Positions 22,701-32,139 are shown, counted from the first letter of the stretch. The stretch is DNA of 38,283 nucleotides from Apostichopus leukothele (GCA_010014835.2 JAAAKB020000008.1:244293-282575), one strand, 5' to 3'. The notes: a model not told the origin generated them from the sequence alone. Program-made: numbers and translations.

Positions 22701-23022
22701 GCAAATTACGCGCTACATCGCACACTGTAAAAGGGTGCCCACACACACGCGTCTAGTTACTCGTAGTACTGCTAGTGCTACCACACAGAAGTTAGCGTAG
22801 GCCTAAAGTTCACAGCACAGCATAGGTTGCATTTGTGCACACATCACCACATCAAGCATAGCAGTACACGCTGTACGTTGCAAGGTTCATGGTAAAGGCA
22901 ACTCAAACCGCCACTTCATTAGAGCACCACTTCCCGCGGGCCGAGATACTTTCAACACAACTTTTTAACTCACCTTTACATAAAGCAGTGAAAATTCTAG
23001 GATTCAAATCTAGCTCGTCCAT
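19515..23022 (-). CDS. XRCC3: XRCC3, RAD51 paralogue (5' three coding exons, partial)
   Basis: Exons on the minus strand: 23022-22974, 21762-21625 and 19727-19515, all joined in phase 1 with GT/AG borders. Together they encode 133 residues. The start MDELDLNPRIFTALCKAGLK parallels human XRCC3 (MDLDLLDLNPRI...), the second exon matches the N-terminal helical domain (VLKLSTADIARSTKLT), and the exon 2/3 join PKLTALD matches ILTALQL in human. Exon 3 carries SLSLGCPILDEIFRGG and Walker A GESAAGKTQ, with the catalytic Lys at residue 111. XRCC3 pairs with RAD51C (CX3 complex) in homologous recombination, Holliday-junction processing and fork protection in the nucleus. The last donor (GTAAGG at 19514) is good, so the gene continues to lower coordinates, but the exons for Walker B and the C-terminus were not found. 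This suggests a very long intron, exons outside the window, or loss into a gap. Confidence 0.93.
19728..21624 (-). other. XRCC3 intron 2
   Basis: 1897 bases between exons 2 and 3. The half nearest exon 2 is occupied by the six-motif array; the rest is unique-looking AT-rich sequence. No extra exon is needed, because the flanking exons join in phase and reproduce the human sequence order. Confidence 0.85.
20245..21463 (+). repeat. Six same-direction copies of a 22-23 bp motif in XRCC3 intron 2
   Basis: AGGCCGGGAAAAGTGCAATA followed by TGG or a close variant starts at 20245, 20429, 20596, 20977, 21161 and 21441. Spacings are 184, 167, 381, 184 and 280. Flanks are partly alignable: on the minus strand three copies are preceded by a GGCCAGGATGAGTTTGCAATG-like block. 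The core motif is far better kept than the flanks. It may be the conserved box of a decayed tandem repeat or an array of binding sites. Confidence 0.8.
21625..21762 (-). CDS. XRCC3: XRCC3 exon 2 (N-terminal helical domain)
   Basis: 138 bases, acceptor TTCACCCACAG, donor AACAG before GTCAGC. It begins AGLKTYEDVLKLSTADIARS. The longer open frame around it (21359-21919) includes intron on both sides. Confidence 0.9.
21763..22973 (-). other. XRCC3 intron 1
   Basis: 1211 bases. It includes TAGGCCTAGGCTAG-type words near 22292-22310 and TTCCCGCGGG at 22931-22940, about 80 bases after the exon 1 start, which resembles an E2F site. Confidence 0.8.
22931..22940. promoter_or_regulatory. E2F-like site TTCCCGCGGG in XRCC3 intron 1
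   Basis: It contains TTCCCGCG, close to the E2F consensus TTTSSCGC, in otherwise CpG-poor DNA just inside a recombination gene. Cell-cycle control would be plausible but is inferred only. Confidence 0.3.
22974..23022 (-). CDS. XRCC3: XRCC3 exon 1 (start codon)
   Basis: 49 bases from ATG to AAAG before GTGAGT. It encodes MDELDLNPRIFTALCK plus one base. It is too short for ordinary ORF calling and was recognised from the conserved DLNPRI start. Confidence 0.92.
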
Positions 23023-23358
23023 GACCACTAGGGTACAAGAAAATGAATAAGAATAGTTGGCTTCTTGAATACAATGCAAAGTCTGCAGAATTTTCGCTCT
23101 GAAAATGTGGTTAAAAAGTTTTACAGGTGTTCACACGCGGTATTGTAAAACTCCCTCTTTGCCTCCTGTGCTGCAGAAAACTTGTAATACTTTTTGTAAT
23201 AATTGATAATTTATATTTGTTCAATTTTTCTTCAAATTTAGTTCTTAAAAGAATTTATAAAATTATTTAAAACTTATTGGTATTTTTAGTCATTCTCTTT
23301 ACATCAATATGCAAGTTTACAAATTAGAAGGAAATACCTAGTTGAGAAGCAGCTTCGT

Positions 23359-23366
23359 TGACGTCA
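23359..23366. promoter_or_regulatory. CRE palindrome TGACGTCA upstream of XRCC3
   Basis: A full CREB/ATF site 337 bases upstream of the XRCC3 ATG, in the likely promoter region. Only the motif supports it. Confidence 0.35.
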
Positions 23367-24289
23367 CAAAATGGCAGCTCCCTTGATCGACTGAGGCTCG
23401 GCTTATCGAAATTCATGACATATTTATAACTATGTGGAGTTAAAGCATAGGATACTCCTGTAGTAATAAAAAAAAAATACAAATAATCGAACAATAGGAC
23501 ACTATGACATGTGTTCTTAGCAACGTCGGCAGTTTCCAAGATGTGAATGCAGTCAGAAAGTTCATTTTTCCCAGTTCTTTTGACGCTGCAAATGATGTGT
23601 CTGACAATGGTACGGCTTAGCGTAATCAGTACTTAAGTTATACTATAGGAGTATTAGGACTAGTGTAACTAGACTTCCATACACGAATAATAAGCTACTG
23701 TACAGAAACATAACGTTAAGTTTCTGAAAAGCAATATTAACCAAGGCTTAGGCCTACTACAGTATAACTTAATTATTAGTTTAGTTGAGGTTAAATTGTG
23801 TGCCTGCAATGAAATAGCCTCAAGGCAAAGTTGTCTCCTTATCTCCAATAAATATATACATGGATATGCTGTGTATACCAAAGTTGACCTTCAAGAAGAT
23901 CAGAAGATGACCATTGTTTACTCTCAAAAAAATATGAATCATACAATTTCAGTACATATGATTTAGATGGCACACTTTCAAGAGGAGCTTTAGAAGAGTA
24001 CAGAACATATTGCTTCTATTGTATTGAATGTGGTTGTTTGCAGATAACAAAAAGAACATCTCTAAAACTGCTTTCTACAATTTCCATAGTATTTTCATAT
24101 CCTGTAGATGGAGATGAATGAAACGTTTTATTTTTGTATCATTTACACTATCCGTATGTATTATATAACATAATTAACCATAAACCTTCAAGGAAAATTT
24201 CCTCACTGGGACATTAAAGGAATTGTCTGGTGGAAGATTTTGATACATTGTCCTTGTAGTTATTATTTTTCTCTTTCTAACCATGTAAA

Positions 24290-24389
24290 NNNNNNNNNNN
24301 NNNNNNNNNNNNNNNNNNNNNNNNNNNNNNNNNNNNNNNNNNNNNNNNNNNNNNNNNNNNNNNNNNNNNNNNNNNNNNNNNNNNNNNNN
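24290..24389. other. Assembly gap (100 N)
   Basis: Exactly 100 N, a placeholder of unknown true length. The sequence to its right is A- and G-homopolymer rich, a likely reason for assembly failure. Receptor 5' exons could be missing here. Confidence 0.98.
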
Positions 24390-25368
24390 AAACATAAAAA
24401 TCCACACAAACCCCGGCAAGTTTGCGCAATTTCAGAAAAAAAAAGGGGTTAACGGGGGGGGGGGCGGGGGGGGGGGAGGCAGTGAGTGGTGCTAAAAAGT
24501 TAGCAGTTCATAAACTAGGTAGAAGAGAAGGTGTGATATAAGGGACAGGTTAGTATCATCCCTTAAATATATTACACCAGGGAGTTTGGGAGTACTGTAT
24601 TCCTGACAACATACTGTATATAGCAAATTTTCCCTATCGACTTGGTTACACCTCAAAACGACAAAATAATTCTAAGGGCAACATGAGAATGTGGCACAAA
24701 GACACAATAAGGGATGAAGGTGGAAAGGTCCCATCTCTCTCAGGTATATAAACAGATGATAATCACACTTCCTCAACACTTGAGATAAATTTCCTTTCCA
24801 CTTGATTGATATTTTCCACCATGGCTCATCCTCAAAATGGCTAAAGGTCACAGATAGGTGGATTACCAGAGCATTGTTTAGCTCTTATCACATGTCAGTT
24901 GTCTTCCTTTGGCAAACCCGGTTTTTCTTTCATTTTTCATGCAATGCTCCATATAAAAGATTCCTTACTGTGCTTACAGGATGTTTATATTGAAATCATG
25001 TGCTATGTTCATATCTGCAATAAATTGTGTACACTACAAAGTTCATATAGCAGAGTAATATATTACATGAATGACTAAATTGCAATAATTCCAGTTCACT
25101 TTTGCTTTAAATCATTTTTAATTTCATGCAGATGATGTAAGAGTTGGAATTCATCACATTGTAGTAATATTTTAGATATACTTGATCCACTTGACTAGGA
25201 AGCATTCTTTGCAGTCAGCTTTAATACAGTACTGCTCAGTATTTAGTATTTTATTATATGCACAAATGTTGAAATTTAGTATCTCCTTTATATATTTCTG
25301 CAACATCAGGTCAAAATGTGCCTGTTGTATAGTCATCCTATACTGTTATATTGACTTTGTTTTTTGTT

Positions 25369-25541
25369 AATATCTGGGACACAATTTTGGTCATCCCCAC
25401 ATACCCAAACCACCTCTTTTAAAAAAAAATAAATAAATAAAACAGTATTGAGTGCTTTTTTTTAATATCGGGGACACAAATTTGGTCATCCCCACATACC
25501 TAAACCACCTCTTTAAAACAAACAAAAAACAGTATTGAGTA
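25369..25541. repeat. Tandem duplication, unit 95 bp
   Basis: Copies start at 25369 and 25464. Both read AATATC, GGGACACAA, TTTGGTCATCCCCACATACC, AAACCACCTCTTT, an A-rich stretch, then CAGTATTGAGT. They differ mainly in the A-rich part. The array ends about 80 bases before the receptor hinge exon. Confidence 0.9.
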
Positions 25542-25624
25542 CCAATGGAATTATGGAAGTGGTTCGTTTCAAAACGTCTCAGTCACAGAGATAATGAGCA
25601 TATTTATCAACTGTTCTTCATTAG

Positions 25625-25732
25625 GTGTGAGACCAGATAGAGTCCGAGGGGGCAGACAGAAATACAGGAGAAGGCCAGAAGAGACAGACTTTGCACCATC
25701 TTCATCTGCCAGAAGAGCAAAGTATCGGAGAG
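25625..25732 (+). CDS. ERR: Receptor exon: C-terminal extension and hinge
   Basis: 108 bases, acceptor TGTTCTTCATTAG, donor GAGAG before GTTTGTG, a weaker but usable site. It encodes the Arg/Gly-rich A-box region that contacts the TNA bases 5' of AGGTCA, then a short Ser-rich hinge. The hinge (about 18 residues before the LBD) is shorter than in vertebrate ERRs. Confidence 0.88.
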
Positions 25733-28700
25733 GTTTGTGATTAGTCGTTCAAAACTAACTACGTATTACTTCCAGTCAGTGAAATGATATATATCATACC
25801 TATAGACTAGATATTCCTATAGATGTAGTTTTCATGCAACTTGAGCACTAAAGCTTCTTTCACTGCGTGGTGACAGAAGTTCTTTGTCAGCCGCTGAGAT
25901 GGTGTTGGATCAGACAAAATATGTATGCATATGTTTATCTAAGGCTGTCTTTCATATATATGTGAACATATCATTCACTATTTTTAGCTCTCATTTTCAG
26001 AGTTGAAGTAATTTTTGGTTCTATTTTTTTTTTTTTTTCTACGGAGTAGAGATAAGGGTATAGGATATGGGATAAGAAGTGATTTATGATGGGTTGGAAA
26101 GGGCTTTGGATGGAATGGGATTGATATTTATATATACATGTATGTATATCTATATCTATTACATATATAACTAGTGTTCCACTAGTCTCAACTCTTTTCA
26201 GCCTATATATATATATGTAGCATAATCAGAATGCATAAATGGAACATTCTGGAATAGTGGTTCCAGTGTTTTAGGCTCTGTATATTTACTTTGCTGCCTT
26301 CCTTACATGTTGCTTTGGAACTACTGCTCTCACCTTACCATGTATAGTGTGACCCGCTGACCTCTGATGGTCATAGGTCACCTGTAGACAATGTAAGTCA
26401 CCTACGGTCCACCTCAGGCCTCATACTACCATCAGATGTGTCTAGTTGTGTGTTCTTAAAGGCTTTTCAAGATCCCTGTGTGGTTGTTAGCAACCATCCA
26501 TTAAAGTCAGTAGTCAAGAGTGCAATAGTTGTGAAGCGACAGGTAAGTTCGTCACTCATAAAATATCCAAAACGGGTCAGGTTTTGGAATTACCATTGCC
26601 ATTATTGTCATGAAAAAAGTATGGCGAAGAACGTCATCTTCACCTCAGAAATGATTTAAAATCTTCCAATTACCTTTACATTCACACCCTTTTAACAAAT
26701 CAAATATTTTGCCACGTCATGCTGTATCTCTACTGCACAGGTGTACACATGTCATGGATCGATGTGTTACAAAGGTTACTTTAGGTGTGCCTATTCACAT
26801 GATCTTTAATACCTTAATGCACTTATATCAAAACCAGTCGACGATTTATCATCGCTGCTTATCAGAGAAAAACCTAACTTTGTATCCAGCTGATATGCTA
26901 CTGTTGTAATCTGAAAAGCTATGAGATGACTGATAAAACTTGTAGGCACTGTATGATGTAGTCTCACTTCAAAATATTTACATTCGCTTAATTAAGCAAA
27001 CAGTCCTTTTTGTCTGTGTAGTTCATTGCTTGTCAGTCAATTAGTTTGCGATAAAATTAAGTATTCCAAAGTTTAAACGATATTTAAACTCGCCACCAGC
27101 TTGTTACATTTGCAGCTCCATTATCTCCCTTGCCATTAAATGTCCATGGACCAGACAGTATTGTATTTAATATGCTGTATTAATGTAAACAACTTAATGT
27201 TTTTCTTAAATTGTGGTAAAAATAGATATAAATTATGTTTTCAAATTTCTTCAGATTTGACCGACCGTACAAATAATATCATGTGTTCCAAGCCTAGCCT
27301 AATTTGCATTTAAGAATCATGGCTAAATTTGTGACTGCTGCTAATTGTTATAACTACTAACCAAGTGATTACACCAGCTTTCTGGGTGTGAAGAAATAGT
27401 TCAGAGTGCTCATTCATGACATGGCAGTTATGAATCATAGGATAGTAAATCTATCGGAAGGCTTCTGGAAGTGGAACATCGGTTATAATGTTTGTATGTC
27501 TGAGTTTTCAATTCAGATATTGTCTCTTGAATGCCCGGCTCGGATGAAACAACCACTGGCAGTGCATGCCAATAACAAATTAAAAATCGCCCGTTTCTGA
27601 AGGTAGTGACTGCCGTTACCCTTTCATGGAGTTGCCCTAGCTGCCCTCATACCATGTTTAATCATTATATTCCGATTTCAAACTGAATTAATGGCTGCAC
27701 CGGCCATGTTTGTGCCATACCACAGCGATGACCGAGAATATGCTAGTAAAAGCAAGTTTGAAAAAGAAGAAATTGATACGTTCCTGGTTTTTCTGTCATT
27801 TCTGAATGTGTTTTTTTATCACTTTAGGGAAAATGCCTCCGTGCCCTTTGTAAGTTGAAACTTGCCTTGGTGCTCATTTTCAAGCTGAAAAGACTGCTGT
27901 GATACTTTGCTATTCTTATGAAAATCCATGGCAATTTTTTCACTTGCCCTAAAAGCATTCACTTCTCCTCCCAGTCCTTAGTTTTTGCAATTTGAATGCA
28001 TTTTATTACTTTTGGTATGTATAATTCACTCTTTTTTTTATCTCATTTCTGTTTTCTTTCAGCTCTAGAGCTGATGAAGTTACTTTTAAAGATTGAACCG
28101 CCCGTCAGTGATATGAGTCCTCTAGATCCCAGTTTAAGGGACCGGGATATGGAATTCAGAACTATGAAGATTATCACCGATCTCGGTGACAAAGCCTTGG
28201 TTAATGTCGTCCACTGGGCCAAGCAGGTCCCAGGTAGGTTTCCATGATCACTGTAAAAAGAAGGATCCAGGCATGAAAACATAAAAATAATAGTAAAAAA
28301 GGATGTAAGACCAAGCAGAGTGGTTTGAGAACTTGTAATTGAACATCCAAAATAAATATGAGAGTATTGATTGCATCAAAGATTAATATCAAACATTTAA
28401 AAACAGTAATTCAAATGCTGTAGGAGCAAATCACCACTGGTATCGCGGAAACGGCAAATGTAGGCAGTCGGTTGACTAAGGCAGCAATGAGAAAACATCT
28501 ACTATGGGTTTTTGATGGTCTGATGTGGCTTTGTGAAATATCTAATGTTTCAAGTGCATCCATTCCCTACAGGTGGTGTTATAACTACTTTATTCACCAC
28601 AGATTTGGACACTCACTTCTTTTTGTCTTGGACATTAATATTTGGCCGTAACAACATGACAGATTGTGACTTTGAGTATTTGCAAAATGCAAAAAATTGT

Positions 28701-31335
28701 TTAGTTAAGGTTCCTGATCGTGCCATCACACCATCACCATGAACAGTAGATTCTAGTCAACTAGTGCGTGGTAACTCGTTTTAATGTCGGTGAACCATAA
28801 AAATGTCACCAAAATGAAACGAGCATCTCAAAAGGCTGTAACATGATTTGAACTGTGTAGTACCCCAGTCAGGCTTATGATTCATACAAACAAACCCTTT
28901 GTATCACATATCTACCTGGCATGCCATAGACAATAAGAAGAAGATTGTCTCATCACCTCTTCTTTTGTCAATTTCAAACTTCAATTTCCGACTCCAGTCC
29001 AACATCGTCGTCGAGGATATAGTTTTAATTTCATCTTCTTGAACTTCTCCTTTCTGCTGGTATTCTCTCGTTTACAGGTGTAACAGAGTTATCTCTCAAT
29101 GACCAAATGATCCTGCTACAGGAGGGTTGGATATAGTTTTAATTTCATCTTCTTGAACTTCTCCTTTCCGCTGGTTTTCTCTCGTTTACAGGTGTAACAG
29201 CATTATCTCTCAATGACCAAATGATCCTGTTACAGGAGGGTTGGATATATTTTTAATTTCATCTTCTTGAACTTCTCCTTTCCGCTGGTTTTCTCTCGTT
29301 TACAGGTGTAACAGAATTATCTCTCAATGACCAAATGAGGGTGGATATAGTTTTAATTTCATCTTCTTTGGTTTTCATAATCATGACCTATCTTTCTGCT
29401 GGTTTTCTCTCGTTTACAGGTGTAACAGAATTATCTCTCAATGACCAAATGATCTTGCTTCAGGAGGGTTGGATGGAAATCCTCCTGTGGCAGGTCTTGT
29501 TCCGTTCACTCAGTCTTACCAATCCGGATCGGATCTTTTTCACCAACGGCCTTAGCATGGACACCGAACAAGCGGATCGTACGGGTCTGGGGCCCTTGTT
29601 CAACAGGGGCCTTCACATCGTCAGGAAAATGAGGGAAGTCGGGATCGATAAGGAGGAGTACACATTACTCAAGGCGGTGGTGCTTACAAACGTCGGTAAG
29701 TTTGATTTTTCTTCGATCTTAAAAATCAGTCAAGAGCATATTACATGGAGATGTAAAGAGTGGACATAAACAAATTTATGCTAATATTATACTCCATCTC
29801 TCTTTGTTTGTATCGTTTGTTTGTATCGTTTGTTTGTATCGTTTGTTTCTTGTCTTCTACTTTAATGGTAGATTGTTGACCAAACGACTGTCAAGATGTC
29901 CAGATGTTTCTATAATGTATATATTCAATCGCCATTAAATTTTGTTTTCCGTTGATCAAGTAATATTTGTGCTAAATCTGTTGATTTATAACATCTTTCG
30001 GGTAACCCTGAAATAATTGTGTCATTGTTTACTTGGGCTTGCACGTGTCTCATTTTGATGTATCAGAAATTGTCCGGTCGACAGATTTGTGAGAATGTCA
30101 TTGAAATCGTTTTATATTGAATAGCTAGTGATAGCAGTTTGTATCGAAATAAAAATGTTGGGAAGTGCCTTAGTTTGGTCATTTATAAATCAAGTAATAA
30201 TTAATTTGAATTTGAATTACCTGCATATACAGTATCTGTAAAATTAGAATTTTTATACATGACATGGACTGTAATTGTTACATTAGATAAATCAACTAAT
30301 AATTAATTTGAATTTGAATTACCTGCATATACAGTATCTGTAAAATTAGATTTTTTTACATGACATGGACTGTAATTGTTACATTAGATAAAGAGCTTCA
30401 GGTCTCATCTCTATGATATACAATCAAGTTAGACATATTGAAACACACCACTGGTATTAAAAGGGTCTAATATGGCTTGCATGTTGGAGGGCCTGACGTT
30501 TCGATCCTAGCAGGATCTCTTTAAGGGGCAAAATCTGATCCTGCTAGGATCAAAACATCAGGTCCTCTTACTTTTACATTTAACTACACAGGCTTTTTGC
30601 AGTAGTTTAGCAGTTTGCTTACAGTCTCTCTCTCTCTCTCTCACCATTCTTGAATATTTGTCTAAAATACTGGCAGTTAGAATGAAAAGAAGGATTTCTC
30701 CAGATCTTATTTTGTATGGTGCTAGGTAGATATGGTAGTGATGGTTTAAATTTTTGACAAAAAAATGATTTTTTATTTGACCATTCTAGAAATCTACCTT
30801 TTAATATCGTCTTGAAAATATGATAATTTGACTGTAAATTCATCATAGAAGCAGGAACGTCAAAACGTGGGTTATGCCTCCATCAAGTGTCCCTGCTTTG
30901 CCTCCCTTTAACTTAGTCCTAACGTCTTGGCTTTCCGGTACTGCATGTGTCCACCTTGTAAACAAATATCTCGTACCAGATATGTCCTATCTTTTAGCAA
31001 ACGGTCAAAGCTTCCTTTCACAATTTCTCTTTGTATGCTGTTTAGAAGCCTCAAGAATCGAAGAAGCCAACAACTTGAGACATCTGCAGAATAACCTCTA
31101 CGATGCCTTATATCACCATATCTTTAAGGATTACCCGGGAGACTCGAGACGAATGTGTCGTCTACTGACCGTCCTGCCTCTTCTCAGGCAGCTAGCCATA
31201 GAGTCGGTCGAACACGTGTCGAGATACTCGGAAGAGAGAAGCGTGCCGATCCAACAGCTCTTTAAGGAGATGCTTCAGTGTACCACGCACTCGCAAGCTA
31301 CCTCATCGCTTTCACAGAATCTCAGCCAAGACTGA
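25625..31335 (+). CDS. ERR: Estrogen-related-receptor-type nuclear receptor (hinge and full ligand-binding domain; 5' end not seen)
   Basis: Four exons: 25625-25732, 28063-28233, 29420-29695 and 31046-31335, all phase 1, with GT/AG borders and a stop TGA at 31333. The first encodes GVRPDRVRGGRQKYRRR, almost identical to the ERR C-terminal extension after the zinc fingers (GVRLDRVRGGRQKYKRR). The others give about 245 residues of ligand-binding domain: WAKQVPG, the signature LSLNDQMILLQEGWMEIL, FRSL with the pocket Arg, and a last helix LFKEML that fits an AF-2 activation motif. ERRs (NR3B) are nuclear, bind TNAAGGTCA sites and act without hormone to drive energy-metabolism genes with PGC-1-type coactivators. 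The LBD is clearly diverged from vertebrate ERRs. DNA-binding-domain exons are not visible upstream. ER (NR3A) is less likely because of the hinge. Confidence 0.88.
25733..28062 (+). other. Receptor intron after the hinge exon
   Basis: 2330 bases, AT-rich. Contains ATATAT-rich patches near 25950-26220 and an AGGTCA-type cluster near 26350-26400 (TGACCTCTGATGGTCATAGGTCACC). No additional exon recognised. Confidence 0.6.
28063..28233 (+). CDS. ERR: Receptor exon: LBD helices 1-3
   Basis: 171 bases, acceptor TTTTCTTTCAG, donor CCCAG before GTAGGT. It encodes LKIEPPVSDMSPLDPSLRDR and then the helix 3 region ending HWAKQVPG, comparable with GWAKHIPG in ERR gamma. Confidence 0.9.
28234..29014 (+). 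other. Receptor intron upstream of the repeated splice acceptor
   Basis: No exon seen. Ends where the 114-bp tandem array begins. Confidence 0.6.
29015..29456 (+). repeat. Four-copy 114-bp tandem duplication of a 3' splice site and exon start
   Basis: Copies begin at 29015, 29129, 29243 and 29343. Each ends in TTCTCTCGTTTACAG followed by GTGTAACAG, TTATCTCTCAATGACC and AAATGA. Acceptor-to-exon boundaries fall at 29078, 29192, 29306 and 29420, exactly 114 apart. Copies 1-3 are almost identical. Copy 3 lacks 14 bases of its exon-like part. Copy 4, the functional exon, differs in the upstream intron part, suggesting copies 1-3 spread by later unequal exchange. Confidence 0.95.
29420..29695 (+). 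CDS. ERR: Receptor exon: LBD signature through helices 7-8
   Basis: 276 bases from the last of four repeated acceptors (TCTCGTTTACAG) to GTCG before GTAAGT. It includes the nuclear-receptor signature and EEYTLLKAVVLTNV (ERR: EEFVTLKAIALANS). The adjacent upstream acceptor copy at 29306 is in frame and could extend this exon by 114 bases. Confidence 0.9.
29812..29848. repeat. 12-bp tandem repeat (TTTGTTTGTATCG-type)
   Basis: About three units of TTGTTTGTATCG. Confidence 0.9.
30185..30391. repeat. Tandem duplication, unit 102 bp
   Basis: Copies start at 30185 and 30287, both with ATAAATCAA, TAATAATTAATTTGAATTTG, CTGCATATACAGTATCTG and GACATGGACTG. Only a few differences (AAGT/AACT, GAATTTTTAT/GATTTTTTT), so it is recent. 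Confidence 0.95.
30487..30567. repeat. Foldback element with 31-base arms
   Basis: Arms 30487-30517 and 30537-30567 are complementary at about 28 of 31 positions around a 19-base loop. The core is GATCCTAGCAGGATC. The three differences are all transitions, two of them CpG against TpG/CpA, consistent with methylated-CpG decay in one arm. Sequences like this occur as dispersed repeats in marine invertebrates; the family name is not known to me. Confidence 0.75.
30624..30642. repeat. TC microsatellite
   Basis: About nine TC units, roughly 400 bases before the last-exon acceptor. Confidence 0.9.
31046..31335 (+). CDS. ERR: Receptor last exon: helices 9-12 and stop
   Basis: 290 bases, acceptor TATGCTGTTTAG. 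It encodes LLTVLPLLRQ (ERR: LMTLPLLRQ), then the final activation helix PIQQLFKEMLQ, then a ~17-residue Ser/Gln/Thr-rich tail not present in vertebrate ERRs, ending LSQD and TGA. Confidence 0.92.
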
Positions 31336-31362
31336 TCGACCAATCATCTCTAGGGTCACGTC

Positions 31363-31375
31363 GGGTCAAAGTTCA
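31363..31375 (+). promoter_or_regulatory. DR1 nuclear-receptor site GGGTCAAAGTTCA
   Basis: Two AGGTCA-like half-sites in direct repeat with a one-base spacer, 28 bases after the receptor stop codon. DR1 is the classic HNF4 or RXR-heterodimer site. It lies in the presumed 3' UTR. It could be chance. Confidence 0.35.
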
Positions 31376-32109
31376 CCCCCCGAGGTGATGGATCCAGGAG
31401 CCAGCTGTAACGTCGTCCGGAGGACTCGTAATTTGGGAAGGAAAGGTTGGTAAATATGTAGAAGAACAAAAGAAGAGAAACGTTCTTTTCTTTTGAAGAA
31501 AACAACTCCGGAAAGATTTCCCTTTTGGCATCGACCAGATTTACCCAGAGGCAATCACTTACCATCAGCTGATATGTGTTGTAATGGTAAGATCAATATC
31601 TTTTGTGGGAGATTTCACGTACAACCTGCGTTACCAGAGCTTTTCCATTTTGACCTTCATTCGGTCGTGAACGAAGGCACAGAGAAGACTCTTCCATTGT
31701 TCTGTAATTTGCAAGCAGTAGTGTGTACAACGTTTGAAATTGTACTTACTTCAAAGAAAAAGAAACTCACACACACACATACCGATGATCAGGTTACAAG
31801 GTCAAAAAACAATCAAAACAATGATAAATTGCCAGGAATGAAATCTGGTTTACAGTCCACAATATCTCTTTCTTAGCTATGTGATTTGTTAACAAGGATG
31901 TCGCCCATGGTGACAGTGACTTTTTTGACCTTTGAACTTTTATTGTATACATATGGTGAGCTGCATCAACATTATTTACTTAACATGATACAAGTGGTTT
32001 ATTTTGACTCAGTGGTAAATTGAAGATTTGAGGTAAACAGATTTATTATGCTTTTCAAGTTTAGTGGTTTTCACCATATGTACCATAAATCATTTGGTGT
32101 ATAATATCT

Positions 32110-32115
32110 AATAAA
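32110..32115 (+). terminator. Possible polyadenylation signal AATAAA of the receptor gene
   Basis: An early canonical AATAAA after the stop codon (TCTAATAAATTAC), giving a ~0.8 kb 3' UTR. The downstream GT-rich element is weak, and later AATAAA copies exist in this AT-rich DNA, so the real site may lie further on. Confidence 0.3.
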
Positions 32116-32139
32116 TTACTAGATAACATATGACTGTCT

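Larger units (their letters stand above)
23023..25624. other. Region between XRCC3 start and first visible receptor exon; contains a gap
   Basis: The XRCC3 start and the receptor exons run divergently, so this may hold promoters of one or both genes. No zinc-finger (DNA-binding-domain) exon of the receptor is visible. It includes the 24290-24389 gap, a G-run (24455-24476) and a 95-bp tandem duplication. Confidence 0.5.
29696..31045 (+). other. Receptor last intron
   Basis: 1350 bases without an exon. It holds a 12-bp tandem, a 102-bp tandem duplication, an 81-base foldback and a TC microsatellite. Confidence 0.65.
31336..32139 (+). other. Presumed 3' UTR of the receptor gene
   Basis: No second gene seen. 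A frame at 31493-31876 lacks any recognisable domain and is treated as chance. Confidence 0.4.

Noticed and set aside
23324-23539. 71-codon minus-strand frame starting METADVAKNT upstream of XRCC3
   Set aside because: It contains a long poly-Phe stretch from poly-T and no recognisable domain or matched splice partner. Possible 5' exon of another gene, but not supportable.
24214-24476. A third TTAA MITE starting TTAAAGGAATTGTCTGGTGG
   Set aside because: The left end looks right, but the matching right end is not visible, possibly lost in the 24290-24389 gap.
29335-29419. An independent start codon for the receptor at 29335
   Set aside because: The ATG lies inside the duplicated splice-acceptor array; it is an in-frame read-through of copy 3, not a gene start.
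30874-31045. N-terminal extension of the last receptor exon
   Set aside because: The frame is open upstream only by chance; TATGCTGTTTAG is the acceptor and the homology begins right after it.
31493-31876. 127-codon plus-strand ORF after the receptor
   Set aside because: No domain, ends in CA-repeat and AT-rich sequence, lies in the presumed 3' UTR.
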